Assembly: GCF_900099805.1 (NCBI RefSeq)
Contig: NZ_FNDR01000005.1
Location: forward strand, 310,001-374,000
Direction of reading: 5' to 3'
Length of the DNA stretch: 64,000 nt
Source: Variovorax sp. OV700
Lineage (GTDB): Bacteria; Pseudomonadota; Gammaproteobacteria; Burkholderiales; Burkholderiaceae_C
The translations under genes were made by a program, and so were the position numbers. Below, piece by piece: positions 25,756 to 34,513 of this stretch; the stretch's first letter is position 1, and each line of letters opens with the position of its first letter. A model generated the notes under the pieces. That model ran no database searches. It was not told the DNA's origin and worked only from the letters and a program-made list of their open reading frames with translations.

Positions 25756-26726
25756 GGCTTGTAATGGGCGATGGATGCGAGGGCCCGGGTGCGAGGTGCC
25801 GTGGCGTTGCGGATCAACGCCACGTGCGAGGGAAGAAAGCGGAAATCGGCGTCCAGCGGGAGGTCGAGCGTGAACAGCCCGCCGCGCGCATTGGCGACGG
25901 CAATCCAGCCGCGCACCTGGTCGGCCGTGAAGCGCGGCGGCGTCGGCCGGCCCCATGAGGCACCGAGCGGCGTCAACACATGAAAGGTCAACCCAGCCTC
26001 TGTTCCGGCGGGCTGCGCCGGAGGCTGCATGAACTCGCCGGCCATGAGGTTCTGGCACGGCGCCGCCTTGACGCTGTATCGCTCGGGGCCTTCGCCGGCA
26101 TTGAAGGCCAGCCAGCGTTTTGCGGCACCGCTGCGCGCAGCGCCGCACAGCGCGTTCCAGCCCTCCGCCGACACGCCCGTGGTGTTGTAGACACCGTCGA
26201 ACCACCAGCCGCTGGCCAGCGTGCCGTAGCGCTCCGACCAGTCGCGGATCACCGCCGCCCATCGGCCGATGAACGGTGCCGGCGGTGGCTGTTGTTCCGA
26301 GATGTCGCCCAGGCACTCCATCAGGTATGGGTCGGACTGCGGCGCGCGGAACGGCAGGTACAGCACCAGCGCGATGCCGCGGGCGCGCAGCGCGCGGCCG
26401 ATCTCGAGCGGCAGGTCTCGCGGCGGCCGGTTCGCTGCGCTTTGGGGGCACAGCTTCTCCAGCGCGGCATTGGGAGCGATGTACTGGCCGTTGTTTTGCC
26501 CGAGCGTCAGGATGAGGTGGGAAGCCCGCATCTGCTCGAGCGATTCCGCAAAGGCATCGACGTCGAAGCGGGCGACATCGGCAATCGAATGCTTGTCAGG
26601 CAGGTAGTGCACCATCACGCCGAAACCGGCCGTGGCGGCCGACGCCGCGGACGCCGCCAGCACCGAACACGGCAGCAGCCATGTCGCGAGCAACCGGCGA
26701 AGAACGTGCGCGCGTTTTTTCGTCAT
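25752..26726 (-). CDS. Exported GH29-like (alpha-L-fucosidase-like) protein
   Basis: 324 residues with a signal peptide (LLATWLLPCSVLAASAASAA). The mature protein has the barrel pattern GFGVMVHYLPDKHSIADVARFDVDAFAESL, SHLILTLGQNNGQYIAPN, and DWSERYGTLASGWWFDGVYN. The WWFDG segment resembles the nucleophile region of GH29 alpha-L-fucosidases, with the Asp as candidate nucleophile. Assignment is by motif only and the acid/base residue was not located. Located within an operon that encodes GDP-fucose synthase, it could trim or transfer fucose in the periplasm. Both ends overlap neighbours by ATGA. Confidence 0.6.
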   Translation of the reverse strand: MTKKRAHVLRRLLATWLLPCSVLAASAASAATAGFGVMVHYLPDKHSIADVARFDVDAFAESLEQMRASHLILTLGQNNGQYIAPNAALEKLCPQSAANRPPRDLPLEIGRALRARGIALVLYLPFRAPQSDPYLMECLGDISEQQPPPAPFIGRWAAVIRDWSERYGTLASGWWFDGVYNTTGVSAEGWNALCGAARSGAAKRWLAFNAGEGPERYSVKAAPCQNLMAGEFMQPPAQPAGTEAGLTFHVLTPLGASWGRPTPPRFTADQVRGWIAVANARGGLFTLDLPLDADFRFLPSHVALIRNATAPRTRALASIAHYKP

Positions 26727-27829
26727 TGCACGGCCCCGGCGAGCGCAACGGCCTCTCGCTTCAGCGTGAGATAGCGACGGGCCACGGTGCCCGGCGCGCA
26801 GGCCTCGGCATGCACCCAGGCCGGCTGCGTCTCACGGTGGTCGGCGAGGTACTGCGACAGCTCGCCGAGATCGCAGGCCTCGCTGCCGACGAAGAAAGCG
26901 TAACCACCGAACAGCTCCCGGTGCACCGGAATGTCCGAGAGCAGGAGCGGCACGCCGAGCGTGGCGGCCTCGGCGGCCGAGAGATTGAAGCCCTCGAACG
27001 CGGAGAGCGAAATGAAGGCCGCCGCGCCGCAGTAGAGCTGGGTCAGTTTCTTGCGCGAGACCAGCCCCCGGTGCCGGACGCAGCTGCTGATCTCGGGCCC
27101 CATGGCGGCGACCATTCTTTTCACTTCGGCCGCGCCGTTGCCGGTGATGTCCAGCCAGTCGACGAGGCCCTCGCGCTTCATGCGCTCGAAAAGCTTGAGC
27201 GTGCCGATGAAGTTCTTGTGCGGGTAGTAGTGGTAGGACGCGATCAGGTAGCGCTCGCCGATGTGCGCCTTGCCGGTCGGGGCGGTGGGTGCGGCTGGGG
27301 CCATTGGAGCGGCCGACCTGGTGGCATCCACCGGATTGAAGATGACCGTCGCGTGTTCGCAGCGCTTGAAGTGCCGTTCGAAATCGTGCTGGCTGCTCCG
27401 GCTGATGAAGACCACGTCGGCCTGGCTGTGCGCAGCGCGCCACAGGCACCAGTCGAGCCACAGGCGCTTGGTGCGGCTGAAATACTCGGGGTAGACCTTG
27501 TACTGGAGATCGTGGACGATCACGATCGAGTCGCGGTGGCGTCCGAACGGCGTGAACGGCAGGAAGTAGTTCGGGAATAGCGAAAACACCTGCTCCCCGG
27601 CAAACAGCGCGCGCAGGCGGTGGTAGTTGTAGAGCAGCATCTCGACGAGGAACCGGCTGATCCGCAGGCGCCGCGCCGCGGCAAAGAGGCGCGGATGCAA
27701 CTCGCTGACCGGCTGGATCCGGTCGCCCTTGCAAAGCTGCATTCTTTTCAACAGGAGATCGGACACGTTCAGCACGCCGCCCGCGGCGCTATTGAGCCGG
27801 ATCGTGTCGTAGAACAGGTATTTGTGCAT
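26723..27829 (-). CDS. GT4 glycosyltransferase
   Basis: 368 residues. IVIVHDLQYKVYPEYFSRTKRLW and VVFISRSSQHDFERHF are typical of mannosyltransferase-like GT4 proteins, and the C-terminal E-x7-E region FISLSAFEGFNLSAAEAATLGVPLLLSD binds the nucleotide sugar. A variable Ala/Pro-rich loop (APMAPAAPTAPTGK) lies mid-protein. It should add a sugar, probably mannose or fucose from GDP-sugars, to the growing repeat unit. ATG 27829 lies 8 bp after the Wzy gene; the stop overlaps the GH29-like gene. Confidence 0.85.
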   Translation of the reverse strand: MHKYLFYDTIRLNSAAGGVLNVSDLLLKRMQLCKGDRIQPVSELHPRLFAAARRLRISRFLVEMLLYNYHRLRALFAGEQVFSLFPNYFLPFTPFGRHRDSIVIVHDLQYKVYPEYFSRTKRLWLDWCLWRAAHSQADVVFISRSSQHDFERHFKRCEHATVIFNPVDATRSAAPMAPAAPTAPTGKAHIGERYLIASYHYYPHKNFIGTLKLFERMKREGLVDWLDITGNGAAEVKRMVAAMGPEISSCVRHRGLVSRKKLTQLYCGAAAFISLSAFEGFNLSAAEAATLGVPLLLSDIPVHRELFGGYAFFVGSEACDLGELSQYLADHRETQPAWVHAEACAPGTVARRYLTLKREAVALAGAVQ

Positions 27830-27837
27830 GGCGAACC

Positions 27838-29166
27838 TCAGGTCGTGCCAGGGACATAGGGCGCTGCGGCGGGGCGTGGCCGGCGGAAGCGCGAGCTCAG
27901 GATTCCGGCGAATGCGGCCGCGATCACCCCCGAGGCCGCGAAGGGTCCCCAACCCAGGATCGGGCCGCGCATGAAGGGCACGTACGCGGCCAGCAGCACC
28001 AGTGCGCAGAGATAGCTGCCCGACACCACGCCGCGCGGATCGATGAGCTTGTCCAGATAGCGGGCGCAGGCCGAAATCGCGAGGCCGAGCAGCACCGGGC
28101 CCGCCAGGCCGAAGTCGAGGAACGCGGTGGTGAACGGCGGCAGCGACAGGTTGGCCTGCGAGAAGTTGCCCAGGATGGACGGCCATCCGAGCGGATCGAA
28201 ATCCGGATAGAGCTTCAGGTCGCGGGGCAGGAAGAAGGAGAAGGCCGACAGCAAGTAGCGCCCCCATCCGAGATCGGGGTCTGGCGCGCGCTCCAGGATG
28301 CCGGCCACGATGAACATCGCATCGAAGTCCTGGCTGTAGGGAAAGGTGGCGAGCGTTTCTCCCCAGAAGACGCCGCGCGACACGAGGTTCAGCACCGGGC
28401 CCAACCCCGCGATGGCGCCGAAGAGCAGCAGTGCCAGCGTCCAGCGACGCCCGCGGCCGAAGAGATGGATGAGAAGCGGCAGCAGTCCGATCAGCAGGAT
28501 CTGCCGCGGCGTGTTGACGGGGTTCGCCGCGATGGCAGAGAGCACCAGCGCCAGGCCCGCGGCGCCCCACGACCAGATCGTGCGCCGGCGGACGGCATGG
28601 ATGGCCAGCGCCACGAAGCACATCAGCACGATGAGTTTCGGCAGCGTCGAATAGACGATGAAATCCATGGGAACGCCTTGTTCGTTCCCTACGTCGCCGC
28701 GCGCAATGAAGTTCAGGTCGGGGCGGATGAACAGCGATGCGAACGCCGCCAGGATGCCGCTCAGAAGCAGCAGCACGGGGTGCGCCACGCCGGCCCCCTG
28801 CGGTTCGGGCGTCGGCTTCCGTGCAAAAAAGGACGGCGCCAGCGGCTCGGGCATGCCGAGCCGGGCGAGTTCCACGCCCGCCATGTACAGCAGCAGCAGC
28901 GCCAGCGCCTGCGTGTGCGCCGGCGCGCTGATCACGCCAGCGTCCCAGAAGAAGACGTCGTCGGCGATCTGCATCGCCGGCGCCAGCGAGAAGTACGTAA
29001 GGACGGTGGCGTAGTGCAGCAGCAGGAACACGCTGGCGCCCGGCGCGCGAAGCATCGCCAGCTGGGCGACCGACAGCACGCACAAGACCGCGTAGCCCCA
29101 GGCCGGGTCGGCCCAGCCGCACAGGAACGCAGCCGCAATGCCGAACCAGAAGCAAAGTGTTCTCAT
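27838..29166 (-). CDS. Wzy-type polysaccharide polymerase (multi-pass membrane protein)
   Basis: 442 residues with at least ten hydrophobic segments (for example LCFWFGIAAAFLCGW, ALALLLLYMAGVEL, ILLIGLLPLLIHLF, LALLLFGAIAGLGPVL) and a large periplasmic loop around LGWGRYLLSAFSFFLPRDLKLYPDFDPLGW. Topology and position inside a wza-wzc-wzx cluster indicate the polymerase that joins repeat units at the periplasmic face. Sequence similarity in this family is always low, so the assignment rests on topology and context. Confidence 0.7.
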   Translation of the reverse strand: MRTLCFWFGIAAAFLCGWADPAWGYAVLCVLSVAQLAMLRAPGASVFLLLHYATVLTYFSLAPAMQIADDVFFWDAGVISAPAHTQALALLLLYMAGVELARLGMPEPLAPSFFARKPTPEPQGAGVAHPVLLLLSGILAAFASLFIRPDLNFIARGDVGNEQGVPMDFIVYSTLPKLIVLMCFVALAIHAVRRRTIWSWGAAGLALVLSAIAANPVNTPRQILLIGLLPLLIHLFGRGRRWTLALLLFGAIAGLGPVLNLVSRGVFWGETLATFPYSQDFDAMFIVAGILERAPDPDLGWGRYLLSAFSFFLPRDLKLYPDFDPLGWPSILGNFSQANLSLPPFTTAFLDFGLAGPVLLGLAISACARYLDKLIDPRGVVSGSYLCALVLLAAYVPFMRGPILGWGPFAASGVIAAAFAGILSSRFRRPRPAAAPYVPGTT

Positions 29167-29211
29167 GGCGTGCCTTGCAAGTCGGTTGTGTGGAAAGGGA
29201 GTGCGCGCGGC

Positions 29212-30189
29212 TCAGGCGTGCGCAATCTCCTGGACGGGCCGCAGCGCCTCCTGGTAGTCGGCGTAGGTGCGGCGGAGGCCTTCGGCCAGCGGCACGGTGG
29301 CGTGCCATCCCAGACTCGCGGCGCACGACACGTCCAGCAGCTTTCTCGGCGCGCCGTCCGGCTGCGAGGTGTCGAACCGGATCCGGCCGCGGTAGCCGAC
29401 GACGTCGCGGATCAGTTCCGCCAGCTCGGCGATCGACTGGTCCTGGCCCGCGCCCAGGTTGATGTGGGCGCACATCGGCGTGGTGTGCTGCTCATACTCG
29501 GCCCGCGTCAGGTCCATCACCATGAGACAGCCGTCGGTCATGTCGTCCACATAGAGGAACTCGCGCTGGGCCCGGCCGGTGCCCCAGATGAGCACCTCGG
29601 GCGCGTCTTCCATCTTGGCGGCATGAAAGCGCCGGATCAGCGCCGGCACGACATGGCTGTTTTCGATGTGGTAGTTGTCGCCCGGGCCGTACAAGTTGCA
29701 CGGCATCACGCTGCGGTAGTCGATGCCGTGGGAGGCTCCGTACTGCCGGTTGTAGCTTTCGCACAGCTTGATGCCAGCGATCTTGGCGATCGCATAGGGT
29801 TCGTTCGTCGGCTCGAGCTTGCCACTAAGCAGCGCATGTTCGTGGATGGGCTGCTCGGTAAGCCGCGGGTAGATGCAGCTCGAGCCGAGGAACAGGAGAC
29901 GCCTGACGCCCGCAAGGAACGCCTGGTGCGTGACATTGGCGGCGATCATCAGGTTCTGATAGATGAACTCCGCGGGATAGGTCATGTTGGCGTAGATGCC
30001 CCCCACCTTGGCCGCGGCCAGGTAGACCTGATCGATGTGTTCGGTGGCGAAGAACCGGCGGACCGCTTCCTGGTCCAGCAGATCGAGTTCCTCGTGGCTG
30101 CGCGTGACGACCTCGTGCCCGAGGCCCCGCAAACGCTTCATCAACGACTGGCCCACCATGCCGCGATGACCTGCTACGTAGATACGCAT
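29212..30189 (-). CDS. fcl: GDP-L-fucose synthase
   Basis: 325 residues. It has the Rossmann start [49 protein letters not shown] and the SDR catalytic pair YAIAK, all typical of Fcl/WcaG. It converts GDP-4-keto-6-deoxy-mannose to GDP-L-fucose by epimerisation and NADPH reduction. ATG 30189 is followed 63 bp upstream by the sugar transferase stop. Its partner, GDP-mannose 4,6-dehydratase (Gmd), is not encoded in this window and must be supplied from elsewhere if the pathway is complete. Confidence 0.94.
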   Translation of the reverse strand: MRIYVAGHRGMVGQSLMKRLRGLGHEVVTRSHEELDLLDQEAVRRFFATEHIDQVYLAAAKVGGIYANMTYPAEFIYQNLMIAANVTHQAFLAGVRRLLFLGSSCIYPRLTEQPIHEHALLSGKLEPTNEPYAIAKIAGIKLCESYNRQYGASHGIDYRSVMPCNLYGPGDNYHIENSHVVPALIRRFHAAKMEDAPEVLIWGTGRAQREFLYVDDMTDGCLMVMDLTRAEYEQHTTPMCAHINLGAGQDQSIAELAELIRDVVGYRGRIRFDTSQPDGAPRKLLDVSCAASLGWHATVPLAEGLRRTYADYQEALRPVQEIAHA

Positions 30190-30252
30190 ACTGTTCTTTC
30201 GGTTGAGGGTTGAGATGTCGAAAAAAGAGAAATGCAGTGCGCGGCGCTGTGC

Positions 30253-30915
30253 CTAGCTGGAGCCGTGTCCTCCGGCCACCACGCGAAAGGTCTTCAGCAG
30301 GATCACGATGTCCTGCTGGATGGAAAGCGTGGTGACGTAGTCCACGTCCATCGCCACCCGGCGCCGGTAGCTGACCTCGTTGCGGCCGCTGATCTGCCAC
30401 AGGCCGGTGATGCCGGGCCGCACGGAGCAGTAGTGGTCCCAGTAGACGCCGTACAGCTCCTTTTGCGCGAACATGCAGGGGCGCGGGCCGACCATGCTCA
30501 TGTCGCCCCTGAGCACGTTCCAGAACTGCGGCAGCTCGTCCAGGCTGTACTTGCGCAGGAACGCGCCGAAGGGCGTGATGCGCGGGTCGTGGTCGAGCTT
30601 CTGGTACATCTCCCACTGGCGCCTGGCCGCTTCGTTCTCGCGCAGGTAGCGCTCCAGGACCATGTCGGCATCCGGCACCATCGAGCGGAACTTGTAGAAG
30701 CTGAAGACATGCCCGCCCCGCCCATAGCGCGGCTGCTTGTAGATGGCGGGGCTGCCGGAAGTCAGCAGCACGCCGATCCATATCAGCGCATAGATCCAAC
30801 CGAAGAACAGGAAGAACGCGCTCGCCATCGCGATGTCCGCGAGGCGCTTGATGCCCATCAGCAACGGCGAGTTGCTCCGCAGGTGCACGTGGGCGTTCGT
30901 TCGGATCGTGGTCAT
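30253..30915 (-). CDS. Undecaprenyl-phosphate sugar-1-phosphate transferase (short WcaJ/WbaP type)
   Basis: 220 residues, PF02397 bacterial sugar transferase. One membrane segment (IAMASAFFLFFGWIYALIWIGVLL) precedes the catalytic domain with PAIYKQPRYGRGGHVFSFYKFRSM, LRKYSLDELPQFWNVLRGDMSMVGPRP and RPGITGLWQISGRNEVSYRRRVAMDVDYV. It lacks the N-terminal multi-helix part of full-length WcaJ/WbaP. It starts each repeat unit by moving a hexose-1-phosphate onto undecaprenyl phosphate. ATG 30915 overlaps the wzc stop as ATGA. Confidence 0.92.
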   Translation of the reverse strand: MTTIRTNAHVHLRSNSPLLMGIKRLADIAMASAFFLFFGWIYALIWIGVLLTSGSPAIYKQPRYGRGGHVFSFYKFRSMVPDADMVLERYLRENEAARRQWEMYQKLDHDPRITPFGAFLRKYSLDELPQFWNVLRGDMSMVGPRPCMFAQKELYGVYWDHYCSVRPGITGLWQISGRNEVSYRRRVAMDVDYVTTLSIQQDIVILLKTFRVVAGGHGSS

Positions 30916-33224
30916 GATGTCGCTCCCGCTCCCGTACGGGCACGGGTACGCACGGGCGCCGGCGCGGGAAGCTCGGCCGGCGCGCCCGGGTAGTCGTGCA
31001 TCCTCAGCCGATAGCCGCCGAACCGGTAGCCCAGGCTGCCGTAGTAGCGACGGCGCGTGTCCAGCCCATTCAGCACCACGCCCTGAAAACGCGCGCCCAC
31101 GTTCCGCAGCACCTTCGCGCTTTCGGACAGGTCGCCCAGCTCGTTCTCGCCGGCGCGTGCCACCATCAGCAGCGTGCCCATGGAGGTCGCCATCTCGGCG
31201 GTTTCCGACGCGAGCAGCATGGGCGGCGTGTCGATGATCACCGTGTCGTAGCGCCCCGAAATCCGCTCGAGCAACTTCACGAAGGCGTTGCTCGTGAGCA
31301 GGGCCGTCGGGTCCAGGTGCAGCGCACCGGTGGTGATGACGTCCAGGTTGGGCAGGACGCTCCGGTGGATGGCTTCGTCGAGTTCGACCGAGCCCTGGAT
31401 CAGTTCCGACAGCCCGCCGCGGCGCTTGAGGCCGAAATGGGGTGCCAGGCTGCTGCGCCGCAGGTCGGCGTCGACGAGCAGCACGCGCCGGCCGCTGGAG
31501 GCGAGCACGGCCGCAAGGTTGGCCGACACGAAGGTCTTGCCGGCGCCCGGCGTGGCGCTCGAGATCATGATCCGGTTGTTCGGCGCATCGGGCACGGCGA
31601 ACTTCAGCGCTGTGCGCAGCCGCCGCAGTCCCTCTAGCGCCGGATCGTCCGGTTGGATCGCTGCCAGCAGATGCACGCCGGGATTGCCGCTGCGCATGGC
31701 GCGGTCCAGCAGGCTCTGCCGGGGGCTCAGCGGAACGGTGCTGTAGACGGTCAGGCCGGTGTAGGCTTCGATCTCGGCCGGGCTGGCGATGGTGTTGCGC
31801 CACGACTTGCGCATGAAGGCCGAGGCCGCCCCGGCGAACAGGCCCGCAAGCAGTGCCAGCCCCATCGCGATCACGGCCTTGGGACGGAGCGGCTTTTCAG
31901 GCACCACGGCCTGGTCCAGCACGCGGACGTTGCCGATCTTTCCTTCCTTCGCGAGACGCATCTGCAGCGAGCTGTTCAAGAGCGACACGTACAGGTCGGT
32001 GTTCACCTTGATGTCGCGCTGCATGCGCAGAGAGTTCTGCTGCAAGAGCGGCATGCGGCGGATGCGCTGGTCCACCGAGCCCAGCGCCTTCTTGAGCGAG
32101 GCGATCTGCGCATCGATCGTCTGCACACTCGGGTCCCGCGCCGTGAAGCGCTCGGTGAGCTCGAGCCGCTTCTGGGTCGCATCGAAGAGCTTCGCCTGCA
32201 GCTCGACGTTCTGCGACAGCGCATTGCGCGCCTCGTCGTCGAGGCTGATCGTCCCGTTCTGGTTGCGGTACTCGTTGTAGGTTTCCTCGGACTGCTCCAG
32301 CTGCTGCTTGAGCTTTGGCAGCTCGGTGCCCAGGAAGTTGAGCGCGCGCTGCGCCTGCGCGGTCTTCTGGTCGATGTTCGTGCGCACATAGAGCCGCGCC
32401 ACTTCGTTGAGCAGGTTCGCCAGCTGCATCCGGTTGCTGTCGCGCCAGCTCACGTCCATGATCGAGGACTGCTTGCCTTTCTCGATGACGCGAAGCTCCT
32501 TCTGGAGTTCGAGCAGTGTGAGCTGCTTCGATTGGCGCACCAGCTCGAAGGCCGCGCCCGGCCGGCCCTCGATGGAGCCCACCAGCAGGTGGATCGGTCC
32601 GCGCGGGGTCTGCACGTCGAGCGGCGTGCCGACCTTGCCCTCGATGGCAGCGTCCAGCTTGGAATGGGTGAGGGTGAAGGCCCCGTCCGCCTTCGTGGTC
32701 AGCAGGAAGCGTGTGCCCTCGAGCTCGGCCGGCACGTCCATCTGCGCCACCACGATCTGTTCTGTGCCGCTGACGTAGCCCGACATGCCCACGAAGCCGG
32801 GTTCGGAGAGCGTCTTCGAATGGCGTGCCAGCCACGCGCCCACCACCGGGATGTAGTGCGGCTGCGCCTCGATATAGAGCTTGGTGTCCTCGATCGCTTG
32901 TTCGAGCACCAGGCGCGATTTCAGGATCTCCGCCTCGCCCGCGGTCGGCGTCTTGGCGTTCAGGGCGCTGCTGGCGGAGTCGCCGACCAGCGTGCCGCCC
33001 GAGCGTTCGGAATCCTCGACCTGGATCAGCACGTTGGATTCGTACACGCGCGGGCCGAACATCGTGTAGGCCGCACCGATCAGCAACGCAACCGCGGTGA
33101 TCTTCGCGATGCTCCATCGGTTGTCCAGCAGCAGGTCGATATGTTCCCTGAGCCTCGACGGGGGACGGTCCGCAGCCACCGGTTCGGAAGGAGCGGGAAT
33201 CAGGGGTTGCCAGTGGGCATTCAT
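30912..33224 (-). CDS. wzc: Wzc-like chain-length regulator / BY-type tyrosine kinase
   Basis: 770 residues. Membrane helices at about 38-56 and 451-471 flank a periplasmic coiled-coil domain ending in GNVRVLDQAVVPEKPLRPKA. The cytoplasmic kinase has Walker A SATPGAGKT (556-564), Walker A' LLVDADLRR (582-590) and Walker B TVIIDTPP (661-668). A tyrosine cluster (Y727, Y728, Y733, Y738, Y745) near the C-terminus should be autophosphorylated. With Wza it controls polymer length and export. The start has AAGGTGAT upstream; the gene begins 64 bp after wza. Confidence 0.93.
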   Translation of the reverse strand: MNAHWQPLIPAPSEPVAADRPPSRLREHIDLLLDNRWSIAKITAVALLIGAAYTMFGPRVYESNVLIQVEDSERSGGTLVGDSASSALNAKTPTAGEAEILKSRLVLEQAIEDTKLYIEAQPHYIPVVGAWLARHSKTLSEPGFVGMSGYVSGTEQIVVAQMDVPAELEGTRFLLTTKADGAFTLTHSKLDAAIEGKVGTPLDVQTPRGPIHLLVGSIEGRPGAAFELVRQSKQLTLLELQKELRVIEKGKQSSIMDVSWRDSNRMQLANLLNEVARLYVRTNIDQKTAQAQRALNFLGTELPKLKQQLEQSEETYNEYRNQNGTISLDDEARNALSQNVELQAKLFDATQKRLELTERFTARDPSVQTIDAQIASLKKALGSVDQRIRRMPLLQQNSLRMQRDIKVNTDLYVSLLNSSLQMRLAKEGKIGNVRVLDQAVVPEKPLRPKAVIAMGLALLAGLFAGAASAFMRKSWRNTIASPAEIEAYTGLTVYSTVPLSPRQSLLDRAMRSGNPGVHLLAAIQPDDPALEGLRRLRTALKFAVPDAPNNRIMISSATPGAGKTFVSANLAAVLASSGRRVLLVDADLRRSSLAPHFGLKRRGGLSELIQGSVELDEAIHRSVLPNLDVITTGALHLDPTALLTSNAFVKLLERISGRYDTVIIDTPPMLLASETAEMATSMGTLLMVARAGENELGDLSESAKVLRNVGARFQGVVLNGLDTRRRYYGSLGYRFGGYRLRMHDYPGAPAELPAPAPVRTRARTGAGATS

Positions 33225-33288
33225 AGGATCACCTTTTGTGGGTTGCCTGGACGGATGGGGCGAAGTGGGATGGCGGGGAGGGGCTCGC

Positions 33289-34482
33289 TCAGCGACGGCT
33301 GGCGGTGCCTCCGAGGTTCACGACCTGCGCGGCGGGAAGAATCAGGCTGATCACCCGGTTCCATCGCACCAGCGGCACGGGATCGATGTAGACCACATCG
33401 CGTGGCTGCAGCTCGAAGCGATCGGCCAGGGCCAGCGCCACGGGGTTTTTCGCGTTGAGATGGAACACCTCGGGCACGTCGCCGCGCGAATTGCGTATGA
33501 CGTAGATCTGGCCGGGTTGCGAGGTGTTCAGCTCGGGGCCCCCTGCATCGCCCAGCGCCTCGTTCAGGGTCAGCCGGCCGTTGCGCATCAACAGGGGCGA
33601 TGGATTGCGGATCTCGCCCATCACGTAGACGCGGGTGTCCTCGCGGGTGCCCACGTGCACGATGTCGCCGCTCTGCATGGGGATGCGGCTCGCGTCGTAG
33701 CCGAAGCGCTGCAGCATCGGCAGGTCGAGCACATAGGTGCGCTCACCGCGCGTCAGAGTCACCCGCGAGCGGTCGCCTCCCGCGTTGATGCTGCCGGCGC
33801 GATTGATCGCCTCGGCCAGCGTCATCGGCACGTCGGTGAAGATCTGCAGGCCCGGGGTGCGGACCTCGCCCTCCACGTACACGCGCCGGCTGCGGAACGA
33901 CTGCACCCTGACGCTTACCAGCGGGTCCTTCACGAAGGGTGCGATCCGGCGCGAGATGAGGTCGGAGGCAGCGCTCTCCGTCAGGCCCTCGACCTTCGTT
34001 CGGCCAATGTAGGGAAAGCTGATCTCGCCCTGGCCGTCGACGATGAAGCCGGGCGCCACGCTCACGCCTGTCGGATCCGACTGCTGCGAGATGACCGCGC
34101 CCGCATTGGGCATCAGCTCCGGATGGCGGTAGACGACGATGCCCACCACGTCTCCCGGCCCGATGGTGTAGGCCGGCGCCTTGCCGAAGAGCTGTCGCAC
34201 CTCGGTCGGCAATGCCTGCGGGTTCTGCGCGGCCATGCTGCGGATCAGTTCGGGCGTGATGGCAACGATCTTCGGTTGGCCGGCCGCCTCGGAGCCGGAG
34301 CCGCTCCAGTTCCCGCTGTCGGGATTCCCGAAACCCGGAATCCCGCAGCCGGCCAGGCACAGCGGCAGCAGCACGGCCGCGAGTCCCATGCGGGTTCGGA
34401 TGCGAACGCGGGCGAACGGCGGGGCCGTGTCGGTCGGAACGCGTGCAACGCGCAAGGAACCGGCTTGATCGAGGTGTGCCAT
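33289..34482 (-). CDS. wza: Wza-like outer-membrane polysaccharide export lipoprotein
   Basis: 397 residues. An N-terminal signal with lipobox (LLPLCLAGC) follows about 35 leader residues. The Poly_export domain (AYTIGPGDVVGIVVYRHPEL) is followed by SLBB repeats (VYVEGEVRTPGLQIF, VYVMGEIRNPSPLL). It forms the octameric outer-membrane channel for the polymer together with Wzc. ATG 34482 lies 31 bp after the stop of the first hydrolase gene, so it follows the NRPS/PKS-related genes without room for a normal independent promoter region. The late position of the lipobox suggests that translation could instead start at an internal Met near residue 32. Confidence 0.93.
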   Translation of the reverse strand: MAHLDQAGSLRVARVPTDTAPPFARVRIRTRMGLAAVLLPLCLAGCGIPGFGNPDSGNWSGSGSEAAGQPKIVAITPELIRSMAAQNPQALPTEVRQLFGKAPAYTIGPGDVVGIVVYRHPELMPNAGAVISQQSDPTGVSVAPGFIVDGQGEISFPYIGRTKVEGLTESAASDLISRRIAPFVKDPLVSVRVQSFRSRRVYVEGEVRTPGLQIFTDVPMTLAEAINRAGSINAGGDRSRVTLTRGERTYVLDLPMLQRFGYDASRIPMQSGDIVHVGTREDTRVYVMGEIRNPSPLLMRNGRLTLNEALGDAGGPELNTSQPGQIYVIRNSRGDVPEVFHLNAKNPVALALADRFELQPRDVVYIDPVPLVRWNRVISLILPAAQVVNLGGTASRR

Positions 34483-34513
34483 GGTGTGTCCTTTGCTCTA
34501 GGGAAAAACTTGC

